A stretch of 12,196 nucleotides of DNA, taken from contig JBMNCO010000022.1 in assembly GCA_049366815.1 (NCBI GenBank), positions 1 through 12,196 of the forward strand. Reading direction: 5' to 3'. The notes under the pieces are model-generated. The model was not told the DNA's origin. It ran no database searches and was given only the letters and a program-made list of their open reading frames with translations. Source of the DNA: CAYNYM01 sp049366815. Lineage in GTDB: Bacteria; Desulfobacterota; DSM-4660; Desulfatiglandales; HGW-15. Below are positions 1-6,325 of this stretch, piece by piece (positions within the stretch are counted from its first letter, which is position 1; every line of letters begins with the position of its first letter). The position numbers were made by a program, and so were the translations under genes.

Positions 1-3
1 CAT
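1..3 (-). CDS. Start codon of a minus-strand gene that leaves the window
   Basis: The first three bases read ATG on the minus strand. On that strand they are preceded by an AAGGA-like ribosome-binding site (bases 12 to 8) at about 4 nt spacing. The gene would lie 101 bp downstream of the small membrane protein gene in the same direction, so the two may share a transcript. Nothing of the product is visible. The call rests only on the start and the Shine-Dalgarno-like sequence. Confidence 0.35.
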
Positions 4-103
4 GATTTCCTTTCGAATTTTTCAAAGGGCTAAGGTGTTACGTTCAATCAGTAATGCCGGAGTGTCGGCATGCCCTTCTGTGCGGGAATCTTTTCACCCG
101 CTT

Positions 104-511
104 CTACAGGATGTAGCGAATGATTATTGCTAGGAGCAAAAAGGCCAACAGAACCCAGAAGAAGAGACTCAGTGTAATGTAGGTAGCCGCTTGCACCTCT
201 TTTTTCGCTTCCACGCTGTCCAACATGTCCAGGGTCTCATGACGACTTCCGGGAGACCGGCGATGGGACATGGCGGCGAAAATCAGAGCGATCACAAACC
301 CTATGGCAAGGAAAACCAGCCAGTGCCCTCCCCAGGTGGCCGGACAAAGAGGTTGAACCCAAACGCCTCCGGCCCAGGTGCCCAAAAACATGAGAAGAAA
401 GAGCCATAACAACCCTGAACGTCGCCGATCCGGCGTCCGGTTCGTCAGGGCAAATGCCGCACTCAGTATGAATGCAACCAGAAGGGCCAGTACTAAATCC
501 CTTAGAATCAT
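104..511 (-). CDS. Small four-helix membrane protein, function unknown
   Basis: The 135-residue product is strongly hydrophobic, with four likely transmembrane helices at about residues 4-22, 33-54, 62-82 and 111-134. A polar, charged stretch (about 83-108, with HRRSPGSRHE and EAKKE) lies between helices 3 and 4. The second helix is followed by a Trp/Gly/Pro-rich stretch (GTWAGGVWVQPLCPATWGG), which suggests a conserved membrane-surface loop. The helix pattern and the charged linker support real coding. I do not recognise a named family or catalytic motif. The ATG at 511 has only a weak upstream site (GAGGCAGG). It is followed by another minus-strand start at the window edge. It could be an accessory subunit of a membrane complex encoded to the left, but that is a guess. 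Confidence 0.7.
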   Translation of the reverse strand: MILRDLVLALLVAFILSAAFALTNRTPDRRRSGLLWLFLLMFLGTWAGGVWVQPLCPATWGGHWLVFLAIGFVIALIFAAMSHRRSPGSRHETLDMLDSVEAKKEVQAATYITLSLFFWVLLAFLLLAIIIRYIL

Positions 512-520
512 AAGCCTGCC

Positions 521-595
521 TCACTTCAGTGCCGCCGTTGCGGGACCCTGTTCCGTATCGGTTACCCATCCGGGGGGGTTCGCATTTCTTTCCAT
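521..595 (-). CDS. Possible 24-residue upstream peptide
   Basis: A 24-codon frame starts with ATG at 595 and reads MERNANPPGWVTDTEQGP and on to a TGA at 521-523. It ends 9 bp before the ATG of the 135-residue membrane protein gene, so it could be a leader or coupled small gene. The same frame opens further upstream to another ATG at 640. Neither start has a clear ribosome-binding site, and the 591-622 hairpin overlaps the start at 595. It could equally be chance. Confidence 0.2.
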   Translation of the reverse strand: MERNANPPGWVTDTEQGPATAALK

Positions 596-622
596 CCAGA
601 AATAGATGATTTCTGGATGGAG
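591..622. repeat. Perfect 12-bp inverted repeat with 8-nt loop
   Basis: The arms tccatccagaaa (591-602) and tttctggatgga (611-622) are exactly complementary, with loop atagatga. No T-run follows on either strand, so it does not look like a classical Rho-independent terminator. It lies about 80 bp upstream of the minus-strand membrane protein start and could be a 5' leader hairpin or an operator. Confidence 0.7.
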
Positions 623-637
623 CCGTCTGCTATCGGC

Positions 638-700
638 ATTCAGCGTTCAGCTTAATACTTTGTTTTTGCATGGCATTTTCTGACAGCTGATCGCTGAAGG
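638..700. repeat. Imperfect 16-bp inverted repeat (possible dispersed intergenic repeat)
   Basis: The left arm cattcagcgttcagct (638-653) pairs with agctgatcgctgaagg (685-700) at 14 of 16 positions, around a 31-nt AT-rich centre. The left arm contains a tandem ttcagc unit. Such TTCAGC/GCTGA-rich hairpins resemble the dispersed repeats found between genes in many proteobacterial genomes. Whether this one is multicopy cannot be told from one window. Confidence 0.5.
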
Positions 701-1111
701 CTGTTAGCGCGAATCCGGGAATGCTCATTTCCGCATTTCCGTATGAGCACTAGTTCATGATCAGCCGCCTGTCCGGGAAAGTAAATGGGGGCGATCATGT
801 ATCCCCGGGTGCCGGAAAGTGTATATCCAACCTGCCCTTTGGAAGGCGGTTTCCTGTTGTGGATGAGACTTTTTTTAAGATGATCGTCATCCGGTAGATC
901 AACCCGCCTCCTGAATCCTGTCTTCCCGCTTTCCTACTCCCTACTGCAAGGCCAAATACAGGCTTTACCGCATTTACGGCATTGAAAGGATCGGTCATGA
1001 TGAAAGCAATGAGGATAACTGCGACTGAAATCGCTCATCATTAAAAGACTTGCGCCATATGCCTAAGAGAGCGTGGTTGACTAGGGATCGAGTGGTTCAG
1101 TCATTCATGAA

Positions 1112-1125
1112 AGGGAGGACTTGTG
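1112..1125 (+). promoter_or_regulatory. Ribosome-binding site that decides a GTG start
   Basis: AGGGAGG at 1112-1118 lies 4 nt before GTG at 1123-1125. This fixes GTG as the start of the flavoprotein, giving an N-terminus (VELSYDVVVLGSGPAG) that leads directly into the FAD-binding strand, as expected for the family. Confidence 0.7.
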
Positions 1126-2478
1126 GTTGAATTGTCATACGATGTAGTGGTTCTGGGATCCGGACCGGCCGGTGGTGAGGTTGCCTCGCGATGCCGGGAT
1201 GCGGGGATGACCGTGGCTGTAGTGGAATCCCGTGGCTTCGGAGGGACATGTCCACTGCGCGGCTGCAATCCCAAAAAGGTACTCACGGGTGCAGGAGAGG
1301 TGATCGCCCGAATTTCCGGACTTTCGGGCAAGGGGCTGACAAGCGGCACCCGCATCCATTGGCCGGATCTTATAGGTCATAAGAAAACCTTTACTGAACC
1401 CGTGTCCGCCAGGGTCGAAAAGGGGATGGCAGAGAGGGGCATTGACACCTATCCATATCCGGGGCGTTTTGTCGGCGAAAATCGGGTGCTCAGCGGCACC
1501 ACTGTTCTTGTTGGAAATCGCATATTCATCGGGACCGGGGCACGTGCCAGAAAACTCGATATTCCAGGAGAAGAACACGTCATAAACAGTGAGCAATTCC
1601 TTGAAATGAAAAATCTTCCCCAAAGGATCGCCTTCCTGGGTGGAGGATATATTTCCTTTGAATTCGCGCACCTTTGCGGCCGGGCAGGGGCCGACGTCAA
1701 GATCCTCCAGCGCAGTTCCCGTGTCTTGAAGGCCTTTGATCCTGACCTGGTGGATCAGCTGCTTGACTCCGTGACGGAGATCGGTGTTCAAGTGCTGACG
1801 GATATGCCGGTTCAGGCCATTGAAAGGGAGGGCGGCGGATTTGTGGTGCGGGCGGGCAAAGGCGGTGAGAGATCCTTCGACGCAGATCTCTGTGTACACG
1901 GCGCCGGTCGCGAACCCGACATCCAGGATTTGGATCTGGCCCGCGGAAAAGTGGCGATGAACGGCAAAGGTATTGCGGTGAACGCATTCATGCAAAGTGT
2001 TTCTAATCCAATCGTTTATGCGGGCGGAGACGCCGTCTCTTCACCCCTGCCCCTGACACCCACGGCCACCCTGGAGGGTTCGGTCGCAGCGGAAAACATC
2101 GTTCATGGCAACGAGAAGGAGGTCGACTACAGAGGTATCCCGAGTGTTGTATTTACCACCCCACCGCTTGCCGCCGTGGGGAAGAGCGAAAAGGCCTTGG
2201 TGGATGAGGAGATCGATTTCGAAAGACGATTCCGTGATACCTCGTCCTCCTTGTCGTCAAGGATGGTGGGATACAGACATGCCGGATACAAGCTGTTGAT
2301 CTCTAAAGACTCATCCCGGCGAATACTGGGGGCGCATCTTCTCGGACACCATGCCGAGGAGATGATCAATGTCTTTGCCCTGGCCATGGTGTTGGATTTG
2401 AGCCTGGAGGATCTCCGCAGGGCGACCTGGGTCTACCCCAGTGCCGTGTATGATATCAAACATATGGTGGAGGGTTGA
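1123..2478 (+). CDS. Pyridine nucleotide-disulfide oxidoreductase, glutathione-reductase/dihydrolipoamide-dehydrogenase-like
   Basis: This 451-residue protein is a class I flavin disulfide reductase of near-usual length. It shows the N-terminal FAD-binding motif GSGPAG (residues 12-17), the redox-active CxxxxC pair (Cys43 and Cys48 in GGTCPLRGCNPKK), a second dinucleotide-binding motif GGGYISFE (173-180) and the FAD-ribityl motif YAGGDA (299-304). The dimerisation domain follows from about 340. The second Rossmann strand ends in LQRSSR rather than in an acidic residue, which leans towards NADPH but is not decisive. The C-terminal His-Glu dyad of glutathione reductase (consensus HPTxxE) is replaced by VYPSAVYD (437-444). 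It should therefore not be called a true glutathione reductase or lipoamide dehydrogenase; its substrate is unknown. A mercuric reductase role is unlikely, since there is no C-terminal vicinal cysteine pair. It stands 110 bp upstream of the HtrA gene. Confidence 0.92.
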   Translation: MVELSYDVVVLGSGPAGGEVASRCRDAGMTVAVVESRGFGGTCPLRGCNPKKVLTGAGEVIARISGLSGKGLTSGTRIHWPDLIGHKKTFTEPVSARVEKGMAERGIDTYPYPGRFVGENRVLSGTTVLVGNRIFIGTGARARKLDIPGEEHVINSEQFLEMKNLPQRIAFLGGGYISFEFAHLCGRAGADVKILQRSSRVLKAFDPDLVDQLLDSVTEIGVQVLTDMPVQAIEREGGGFVVRAGKGGERSFDADLCVHGAGREPDIQDLDLARGKVAMNGKGIAVNAFMQSVSNPIVYAGGDAVSSPLPLTPTATLEGSVAAENIVHGNEKEVDYRGIPSVVFTTPPLAAVGKSEKALVDEEIDFERRFRDTSSSLSSRMVGYRHAGYKLLISKDSSRRILGAHLLGHHAEEMINVFALAMVLDLSLEDLRRATWVYPSAVYDIKHMVEG

Positions 2479-2479
2479 G

Positions 2480-2524
2480 ATGAAGACCAAGAACAAATGG
2501 ACTTTGTACCTGCTGCAGCTCTGA
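2480..2524 (+). CDS. Possible 14-residue peptide between the flavoprotein and HtrA genes
   Basis: GGAGGG (2469-2474) lies 5 nt before ATG (2480-2482) and opens a frame MKTKNKWTLYLLQL ending in TGA at 2522-2524. The charged start followed by a hydrophobic run resembles a truncated signal-peptide beginning. It could be a leader peptide, the remains of a deleted gene, or chance. The site overlaps the 3' end of the flavoprotein gene, so it would be translated by coupling. Confidence 0.2.
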   Translation: MKTKNKWTLYLLQL

Positions 2525-2588
2525 TGACCAGCCAAGTGGCGTTGCAGACAAGACCAATATCATAGAATAAGAAAGGAGAAGTATTGTT

Positions 2589-4043
2589 ATGCCGAATCTC
2601 GTATGCAGTGAGCGGAGACGGCGCGTCCTGTTATTCTGGGTTGTGATCAGTTTCTTGTGGGGATGTGGCCATCTCTTTCCGGGACTACACGCCTCTTCGC
2701 ATGCCGTCGACATTCCGGATTCCTTTGCCCCTCTAGCCAAGAAGGTCAGCGCGTCAGTTGTCAATATCAGTGCAACCCGAGTCGTCAGAGGCCAAAGGGC
2801 CGTTCCCTTTCCCTTCAGCGGACCATTTGGATCCGAGGACCCTTTTCAGGAATTTTTTAGACGTTTTTTCCAGGATCAGGTTCCCAAAGAGTTCAAACAG
2901 CGAAGCCTGGGTTCGGGGTTTGTCATTGACAAGCAAGGCCTGATCCTGACCAACAACCATGTGGTGGAGAAGACCGACGAAATTGAGGTAACTTTGACCA
3001 ATGGAAGAGAATTCCCCGCTAAGATCGTGGGAAAGGACCCTAAAACGGATCTGGCCCTTATCCAAATAGAGCCCGATGAGCCTCTTAACCCACTGAGCCT
3101 GGCAGACTCAGATAGATTGGAGGTAGGAGATTGGGTGGTGGCCATAGGGAGTCCCTTCGGCCTCGGCAACACGGTGACGGCGGGCATCGTGAGCGCCAAA
3201 TACCGTCGAATCGGATCAGGACTCTATGAGGATTTCATTCAGACAGACGCCTCTATCAATCCCGGTAACAGCGGCGGTCCCCTGCTCAATGTGGAAGGGG
3301 AGGTCGTAGGCATCAACACCGCTATCTTTTCTCGGAGCGGAGGCAATGTCGGCATCGGGTTTGCCATCCCCAGCAACATGGCCAAAGAACTCCTGCCCCA
3401 GCTCAAAGAAGGGAAGGTCAAAAGGGGTTGGATGGGCGTCAGGATACAGCCTATAACTGCTGAACTGATGAGTAAATTCGGGTTAAAATCTGAAAACGGC
3501 GCCCTGGTTGCCGATGTAACCGAAAACAGTCCTGCGGACAAGGCCGACATTCAAAGGGGAGACGTAATCCTTTCCTTCGACGGTAAACAGATCAAGGATA
3601 TGCAGGACTTGCCCTTCATCGTCGCGACCACTCCCATCGGCAAAGAAGTGAAGGTGACGATAAGCCGTGAAGGTCAGGAAAAGGTCTTGGATCTTACTGT
3701 CGGCGAAATGCAGGAAGAGACGGAATCCGAAACTCAATCCCAGGAACCTCAGGGACCTGAACTGGGTCTGGTCGTCAGAGACATCACACCCGAGATGGCT
3801 CGTCATTACGGACTTCCCAGGGATAAGGGGGTAATCATCGTCCAAGTGGATTCCAACAGTCCGGCGGCGGACGCCGGCCTGAAACAGGGGGATATCATTC
3901 TGGAACTGGATCGACAGCCGGTGTCCGACCTGGAGAACTTCCGGGAGCAAGTAGCCCGATTTGGTCCGGGGGAAACGGTCCTGTTCCTTATCCAGCGCGA
4001 AGGAAACCCCCTTTTTGTCGCGGTCAAGATATGGAATGAATGA
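2589..4043 (+). CDS. degP: Periplasmic HtrA/DegP-type (Do family) serine protease
   Basis: The 484-residue product has the usual length and order for a Do-family protease and chaperone of the envelope, which degrades or refolds damaged exported proteins. A basic N-terminus (RRRR, 9-12) and hydrophobic core (13-25) form an export signal. Cleavage may fall after ASSHA (about residue 39). Cys26 in LWGC is only a poor lipobox. The trypsin-like domain carries His124 (TNNHVV), Asp154 (TDLAL) and Ser228 (GNSGGP), a complete catalytic triad. Residues 76-106 form the Phe-rich LA-loop region seen in DegP/DegQ. PDZ1 spans about 275-372 and PDZ2 about 388-482, joined by a Glu/Gln-rich linker (374-388). 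The ATG at 2589 follows GAAAGGAG with suitable spacing. I cannot separate DegP from DegQ/MucD by sequence alone, so the symbol is a family label. Confidence 0.95.
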   Translation: MPNLVCSERRRRVLLFWVVISFLWGCGHLFPGLHASSHAVDIPDSFAPLAKKVSASVVNISATRVVRGQRAVPFPFSGPFGSEDPFQEFFRRFFQDQVPKEFKQRSLGSGFVIDKQGLILTNNHVVEKTDEIEVTLTNGREFPAKIVGKDPKTDLALIQIEPDEPLNPLSLADSDRLEVGDWVVAIGSPFGLGNTVTAGIVSAKYRRIGSGLYEDFIQTDASINPGNSGGPLLNVEGEVVGINTAIFSRSGGNVGIGFAIPSNMAKELLPQLKEGKVKRGWMGVRIQPITAELMSKFGLKSENGALVADVTENSPADKADIQRGDVILSFDGKQIKDMQDLPFIVATTPIGKEVKVTISREGQEKVLDLTVGEMQEETESETQSQEPQGPELGLVVRDITPEMARHYGLPRDKGVIIVQVDSNSPAADAGLKQGDIILELDRQPVSDLENFREQVARFGPGETVLFLIQREGNPLFVAVKIWNE

Positions 4044-4060
4044 TTTACAAACGGAGGGAA

Positions 4061-4138
4061 ATGCCGTTCCGCCTTCACTTCATCCAAGGCAATGGACGAA
4101 TATGTCCCAACCTCAAGCGTGGAGGGTTTCAGCCATGA
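4061..4138 (+). CDS. Possible 25-residue leader peptide overlapping the next start codon
   Basis: ACGGAGGG (4051-4058) lies just before ATG at 4061-4063. The frame runs 25 codons to TGA at 4136-4138. The start codon of the following gene (ATG 4135-4137) overlaps this stop as ATGA, a common arrangement for translational coupling. The peptide (MPFRLHFIQGNGR and so on) resembles no known protein. The 2-nt gap after GGAGGG is short. It could be chance. Confidence 0.25.
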   Translation: MPFRLHFIQGNGRICPNLKRGGFQP

Positions 4139-4524
4139 TAATGAAATGGGCTAAGCTGAGGAGAGCAGGCTCAGCTTACATGCTCATGATCCTTGTCTTC
4201 ATGACGATCTTGTTGTTCGCAGCAGAGGGCGGATGCCATTTCCCGATGAGAAGTGTTGGCCATCATTTTGAGTACGAGGATTTTGAAAAAAACGGTGACG
4301 GATTCAACATCACGATTGTCAACAAAAGCAAACAGGGGTTCAGCGAACTCAAAATCGTGGTCCTTGGCACGGATATCGACTGGGTCACGGTCTACAGGAG
4401 GGAAATCGAGGTGGAGTTTTTTGAAGGAGAGGGCAAAAAGACCTTTTTTCTTCCCGGTTATGACGAGCGGGTCTATGACATCAATCTCCGGATCTACATG
4501 AAGACTTACGAAGCGTATGAATAA
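4135..4524 (+). CDS. Small membrane-anchored or secreted protein, unknown function
   Basis: I chose ATG 4135 because GGAGGG (4121-4126) lies 8 nt upstream; the open frame itself extends back into the HtrA gene. The 129-residue product has a basic start, one hydrophobic segment (about 14-30) and then GGCHF with Cys34. This could be a signal peptide, a single anchor or a non-canonical lipoprotein signal. The rest (about 45-129) alternates charged and beta-branched residues (FNITIVNKS, LKIVVLGTD, IEVEFFEGEGKKTFFL) and looks like a small beta-sandwich outside the membrane. The NKS...FSELKI...ERVYDI pattern recalls domains that describe protein modification or binding, but I do not recognise a family. 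A 218-residue frame on the opposite strand (4171-4827) covers it; it lacks a good start context and looks like a shadow. Its place 91 bp after HtrA suggests an envelope role. Confidence 0.65.
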   Translation: MIMKWAKLRRAGSAYMLMILVFMTILLFAAEGGCHFPMRSVGHHFEYEDFEKNGDGFNITIVNKSKQGFSELKIVVLGTDIDWVTVYRREIEVEFFEGEGKKTFFLPGYDERVYDINLRIYMKTYEAYE

Positions 4525-4560
4525 TGGGGACGAAGGGAAAATACGCGGGAACAAGATTGA

Positions 4561-4692
4561 GAACATCTCCTCGTTGTCTACTACCCCGATCAAGGTCACT
4601 TCACCCCGGAAGGTCTCCACAGAAACAGCGAAACCCCGCAGGAACAGTATCTGAAGAGTCCAATACCTATCGGAATCATGTCTTATGCATGA
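4561..4692 (+). pseudogene. Open stretch without start codon, possible decayed coding remnant
   Basis: After the TAA of the previous gene the same frame meets one more stop (TGA 4558-4560). It then stays open for 43 codons to TGA 4690-4692. The reading contains VVYYPDQGHFTPEGL and KSPIPIGIMSYA, which has protein-like composition and ordinary codons but no ATG, GTG or TTG start. It may be the tail of a lost gene or an in-frame extension of the neighbour cut off by two stops. It may also be chance. Confidence 0.2.
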
Positions 4693-4760
4693 CTGCATGT
4701 ATTGCCCCATAGGCGACTGTAGGATGTAATTGAAGGGTATGGACGCGCACATATTGATGC

Positions 4761-4774
4761 AGGAGGAACCCATG
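4761..4774 (+). promoter_or_regulatory. Strong ribosome-binding site that decides the start of the HAD-phosphatase gene
   Basis: AGGAGG at 4761-4766 lies 5 nt before ATG 4772-4774. The frame is open upstream to an ATG at 4730, but that start has no comparable site and would add 14 residues ahead of the HAD domain. The start at 4772 is preferred. Confidence 0.8.
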
Positions 4775-6322
4775 TCCGACAATAATGATGCCTTGATCCT
4801 CTCCCGTGACAATTTCGATGCGGTCATCTTCGACCTGGACGGCGTGGTGACCCGGACGGCCAGGATTCATGCCAAGTCCTGGAAGGCCCTTTTCGATGAA
4901 TACCGTGCAAAGAGTGGGGGGCAATGGCGGCCTTTTGACCCGGACAGGGATTACAGCCGATATGTGGACGGGAAACCGCGCCATGACGGAATAAGGAGTT
5001 TTCTGGCCGGGCGCGGCGTTGAAATCCCCTATGGGCGCCCCGATGATCCGCCCGAAAAGGAAACGGTATGTGGGCTGGGAAACAAAAAGAATATTCATTT
5101 TCAAAAACTGCTGAAGCAGGACGGCGTTGAGGTTTACGAGGGTGCCCTCCGTCTTATCAGGGCATTGCGGGAACAGGATTTTAAGACGGCTGTCGTGTCA
5201 TCGAGCAAAAACTGCTTTATGGTTTTGAAATCGGCGGACATCGAAAATCTTTTCGATGTCAGGGTGGATGGGTTGATCTCTGAAAGGATCGGCCTAAAGG
5301 GCAAGCCGGCACCGGATATCTTTGTCGAGGCGGCCAAACGTCTGGGGGTCGATCCCAAAAGGGCGGTCGTCATAGAGGACGCCCTTTCCGGGGTCAAGGC
5401 AGGAAGAGCAGGGGGGTTCGGCCTCGTTATCGGGGTGGACCGGACGGAACACGGCGGGGCGCTGTATGAGGAAGGGGCCCACCGCGTGGTAAAGGATCTG
5501 AACACCATCAGCCTCGAAGAGATTTCAAATAATGATCCCATTTCCGCGCTGCATGCCATTGATGAGATTCTGGACATTGTGGATCGGAAAAAGATTGCGG
5601 TCTTTCTGGACTACGACGGCACCCTGACTCCTATTGTGGTCGATCCGGAAAAGGCCGTTCTTTCCAATTCAATGCAGGAGGCCCTGCAGGATCTTGCGCT
5701 GCACTGCACCGTGGCGATCGTCAGCGGCCGGGATCTCAGGGATGTTCAACACATGGTAGGCATTGATGGTCTTGTCTATGCGGGCAGCCATGGTTTTGAG
5801 ATCTCAGGCCTCGGCGACGGCAAAGAGATCTTCAGGAAGGGCGAGGAGTATCTCCCCGACCTCGATCAGGCGGAGCGCAGGTTGAAGGAATGGCTGAGAG
5901 AAATCCCGGGCGTACGACTGGAACGTAAGCGGTTCTCGATAGCGGTGCATTTCAGACAGGTCCAAGACCTGGGCGTCCAGGCCATCGCTTCCGTGATTGA
6001 TGATGTGATGCGTGATTTCCCCAGGTTGAGGAAGACGCACGGCAAGAAGATATTTGAGCTGCAGCCGGACATCGAATGGAACAAGGGCAAGGCCCTTTAT
6101 CGGATTCTGGATGCCCTGGGCATGGAGCCGTCCGAATTTGTCTCCTTTTACCTGGGTGACGATGTGACCGACGAGGATGCCTTTGAGGCAATCCGGGAAG
6201 AGGGCATAGGGATTGTGGTATCCAATGATCCCCGGGCCTCAAAGGCGCGGTATTTTTTGCGGGACCCGGGAGAGGTGGAAGCTTTTCTCAAGATTCTCAT
6301 TTCCATTGCAAAGGGAGACTGA
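4772..6322 (+). CDS. otsB: Bifunctional beta-phosphoglucomutase-like HAD / trehalose-6-phosphate phosphatase
   Basis: The 516-residue protein joins two HAD-superfamily enzymes. Residues about 15-250 form a beta-phosphoglucomutase-type domain: nucleophile motif DLDGVVT (Asp21, Asp23), His33 in RTARIH, the substrate-cap motif DGKPRHDG (66-73), SSSKN (143-147), GKPAPDIF with Lys178, and the Asp/Glu pair in VIEDALSG (Glu202, Asp203). Residues about 273-512 form a trehalose-phosphatase domain: DYDGTLTPI (Asp280, Asp282), IVSGRD (316-321), GSHGFEI (338-344), WNKGKAL (436-442) and LGDDVTDEDAF (461-471). The first domain would interconvert beta-glucose-1-phosphate and glucose-6-phosphate; the second dephosphorylates trehalose-6-phosphate to trehalose. 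Both look catalytically complete and cytosolic. The stop is followed after only 3 nt, in the same frame, by the GH65 gene. The mutase assignment is by motif; a sugar-phosphate phosphatase activity is possible. Confidence 0.9.
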   Translation: MSDNNDALILSRDNFDAVIFDLDGVVTRTARIHAKSWKALFDEYRAKSGGQWRPFDPDRDYSRYVDGKPRHDGIRSFLAGRGVEIPYGRPDDPPEKETVCGLGNKKNIHFQKLLKQDGVEVYEGALRLIRALREQDFKTAVVSSSKNCFMVLKSADIENLFDVRVDGLISERIGLKGKPAPDIFVEAAKRLGVDPKRAVVIEDALSGVKAGRAGGFGLVIGVDRTEHGGALYEEGAHRVVKDLNTISLEEISNNDPISALHAIDEILDIVDRKKIAVFLDYDGTLTPIVVDPEKAVLSNSMQEALQDLALHCTVAIVSGRDLRDVQHMVGIDGLVYAGSHGFEISGLGDGKEIFRKGEEYLPDLDQAERRLKEWLREIPGVRLERKRFSIAVHFRQVQDLGVQAIASVIDDVMRDFPRLRKTHGKKIFELQPDIEWNKGKALYRILDALGMEPSEFVSFYLGDDVTDEDAFEAIREEGIGIVVSNDPRASKARYFLRDPGEVEAFLKILISIAKGD

Positions 6323-6325
6323 TCG

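Larger units (their letters stand above)
512..1122. other. Long non-coding spacer between divergent genes, rich in inverted repeats
   Basis: About 610 bp separate the minus-strand membrane protein gene from the plus-strand flavoprotein gene. No convincing gene was found. The spacer should hold both promoters, but I cannot pick a good -35/-10 pair; TTGACT at 1077-1082 lacks a good partner. It contains four inverted repeats: 591-602 with 611-622, 638-653 with 685-700, 722-728 with 743-749, and 756-762 with 793-799. A small dyad (gatga-tcg-tcatc) sits at 879-891. Short open stretches at 521-640 (minus) and 997-1044 (plus) are weak. Confidence 0.6.

Noticed and set aside
82..101. gcggg/cccgc stem as terminator of the 135-residue gene
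   Set aside because: Only 5 bp of stem with a 10-nt loop and no T-run on the minus strand.
795..998. 67-residue minus-strand frame in the left spacer
   Set aside because: No ribosome-binding site, no family resemblance, repeat-like composition.
997..1044. 15-residue plus-strand frame with AAAGGA upstream
   Set aside because: Very short, ends 78 bp before the flavoprotein gene, nothing to support translation.
1077..1105. TTGACT as a -35 box for the flavoprotein gene
   Set aside because: No acceptable -10 at 16-18 bp spacing.
1135..1995. 286-residue minus-strand frame under the flavoprotein gene
   Set aside because: The plus strand has FAD, CxxxxC and NAD(P) motifs; the antisense product has no family features.
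4171..4827. 218-residue minus-strand frame over the small envelope gene
   Set aside because: It overlaps the start of the HAD gene and has no good ribosome-binding site. The plus-strand gene has a good site and a plausible signal or anchor segment. Some doubt remains because the plus-strand gene is not recognised.
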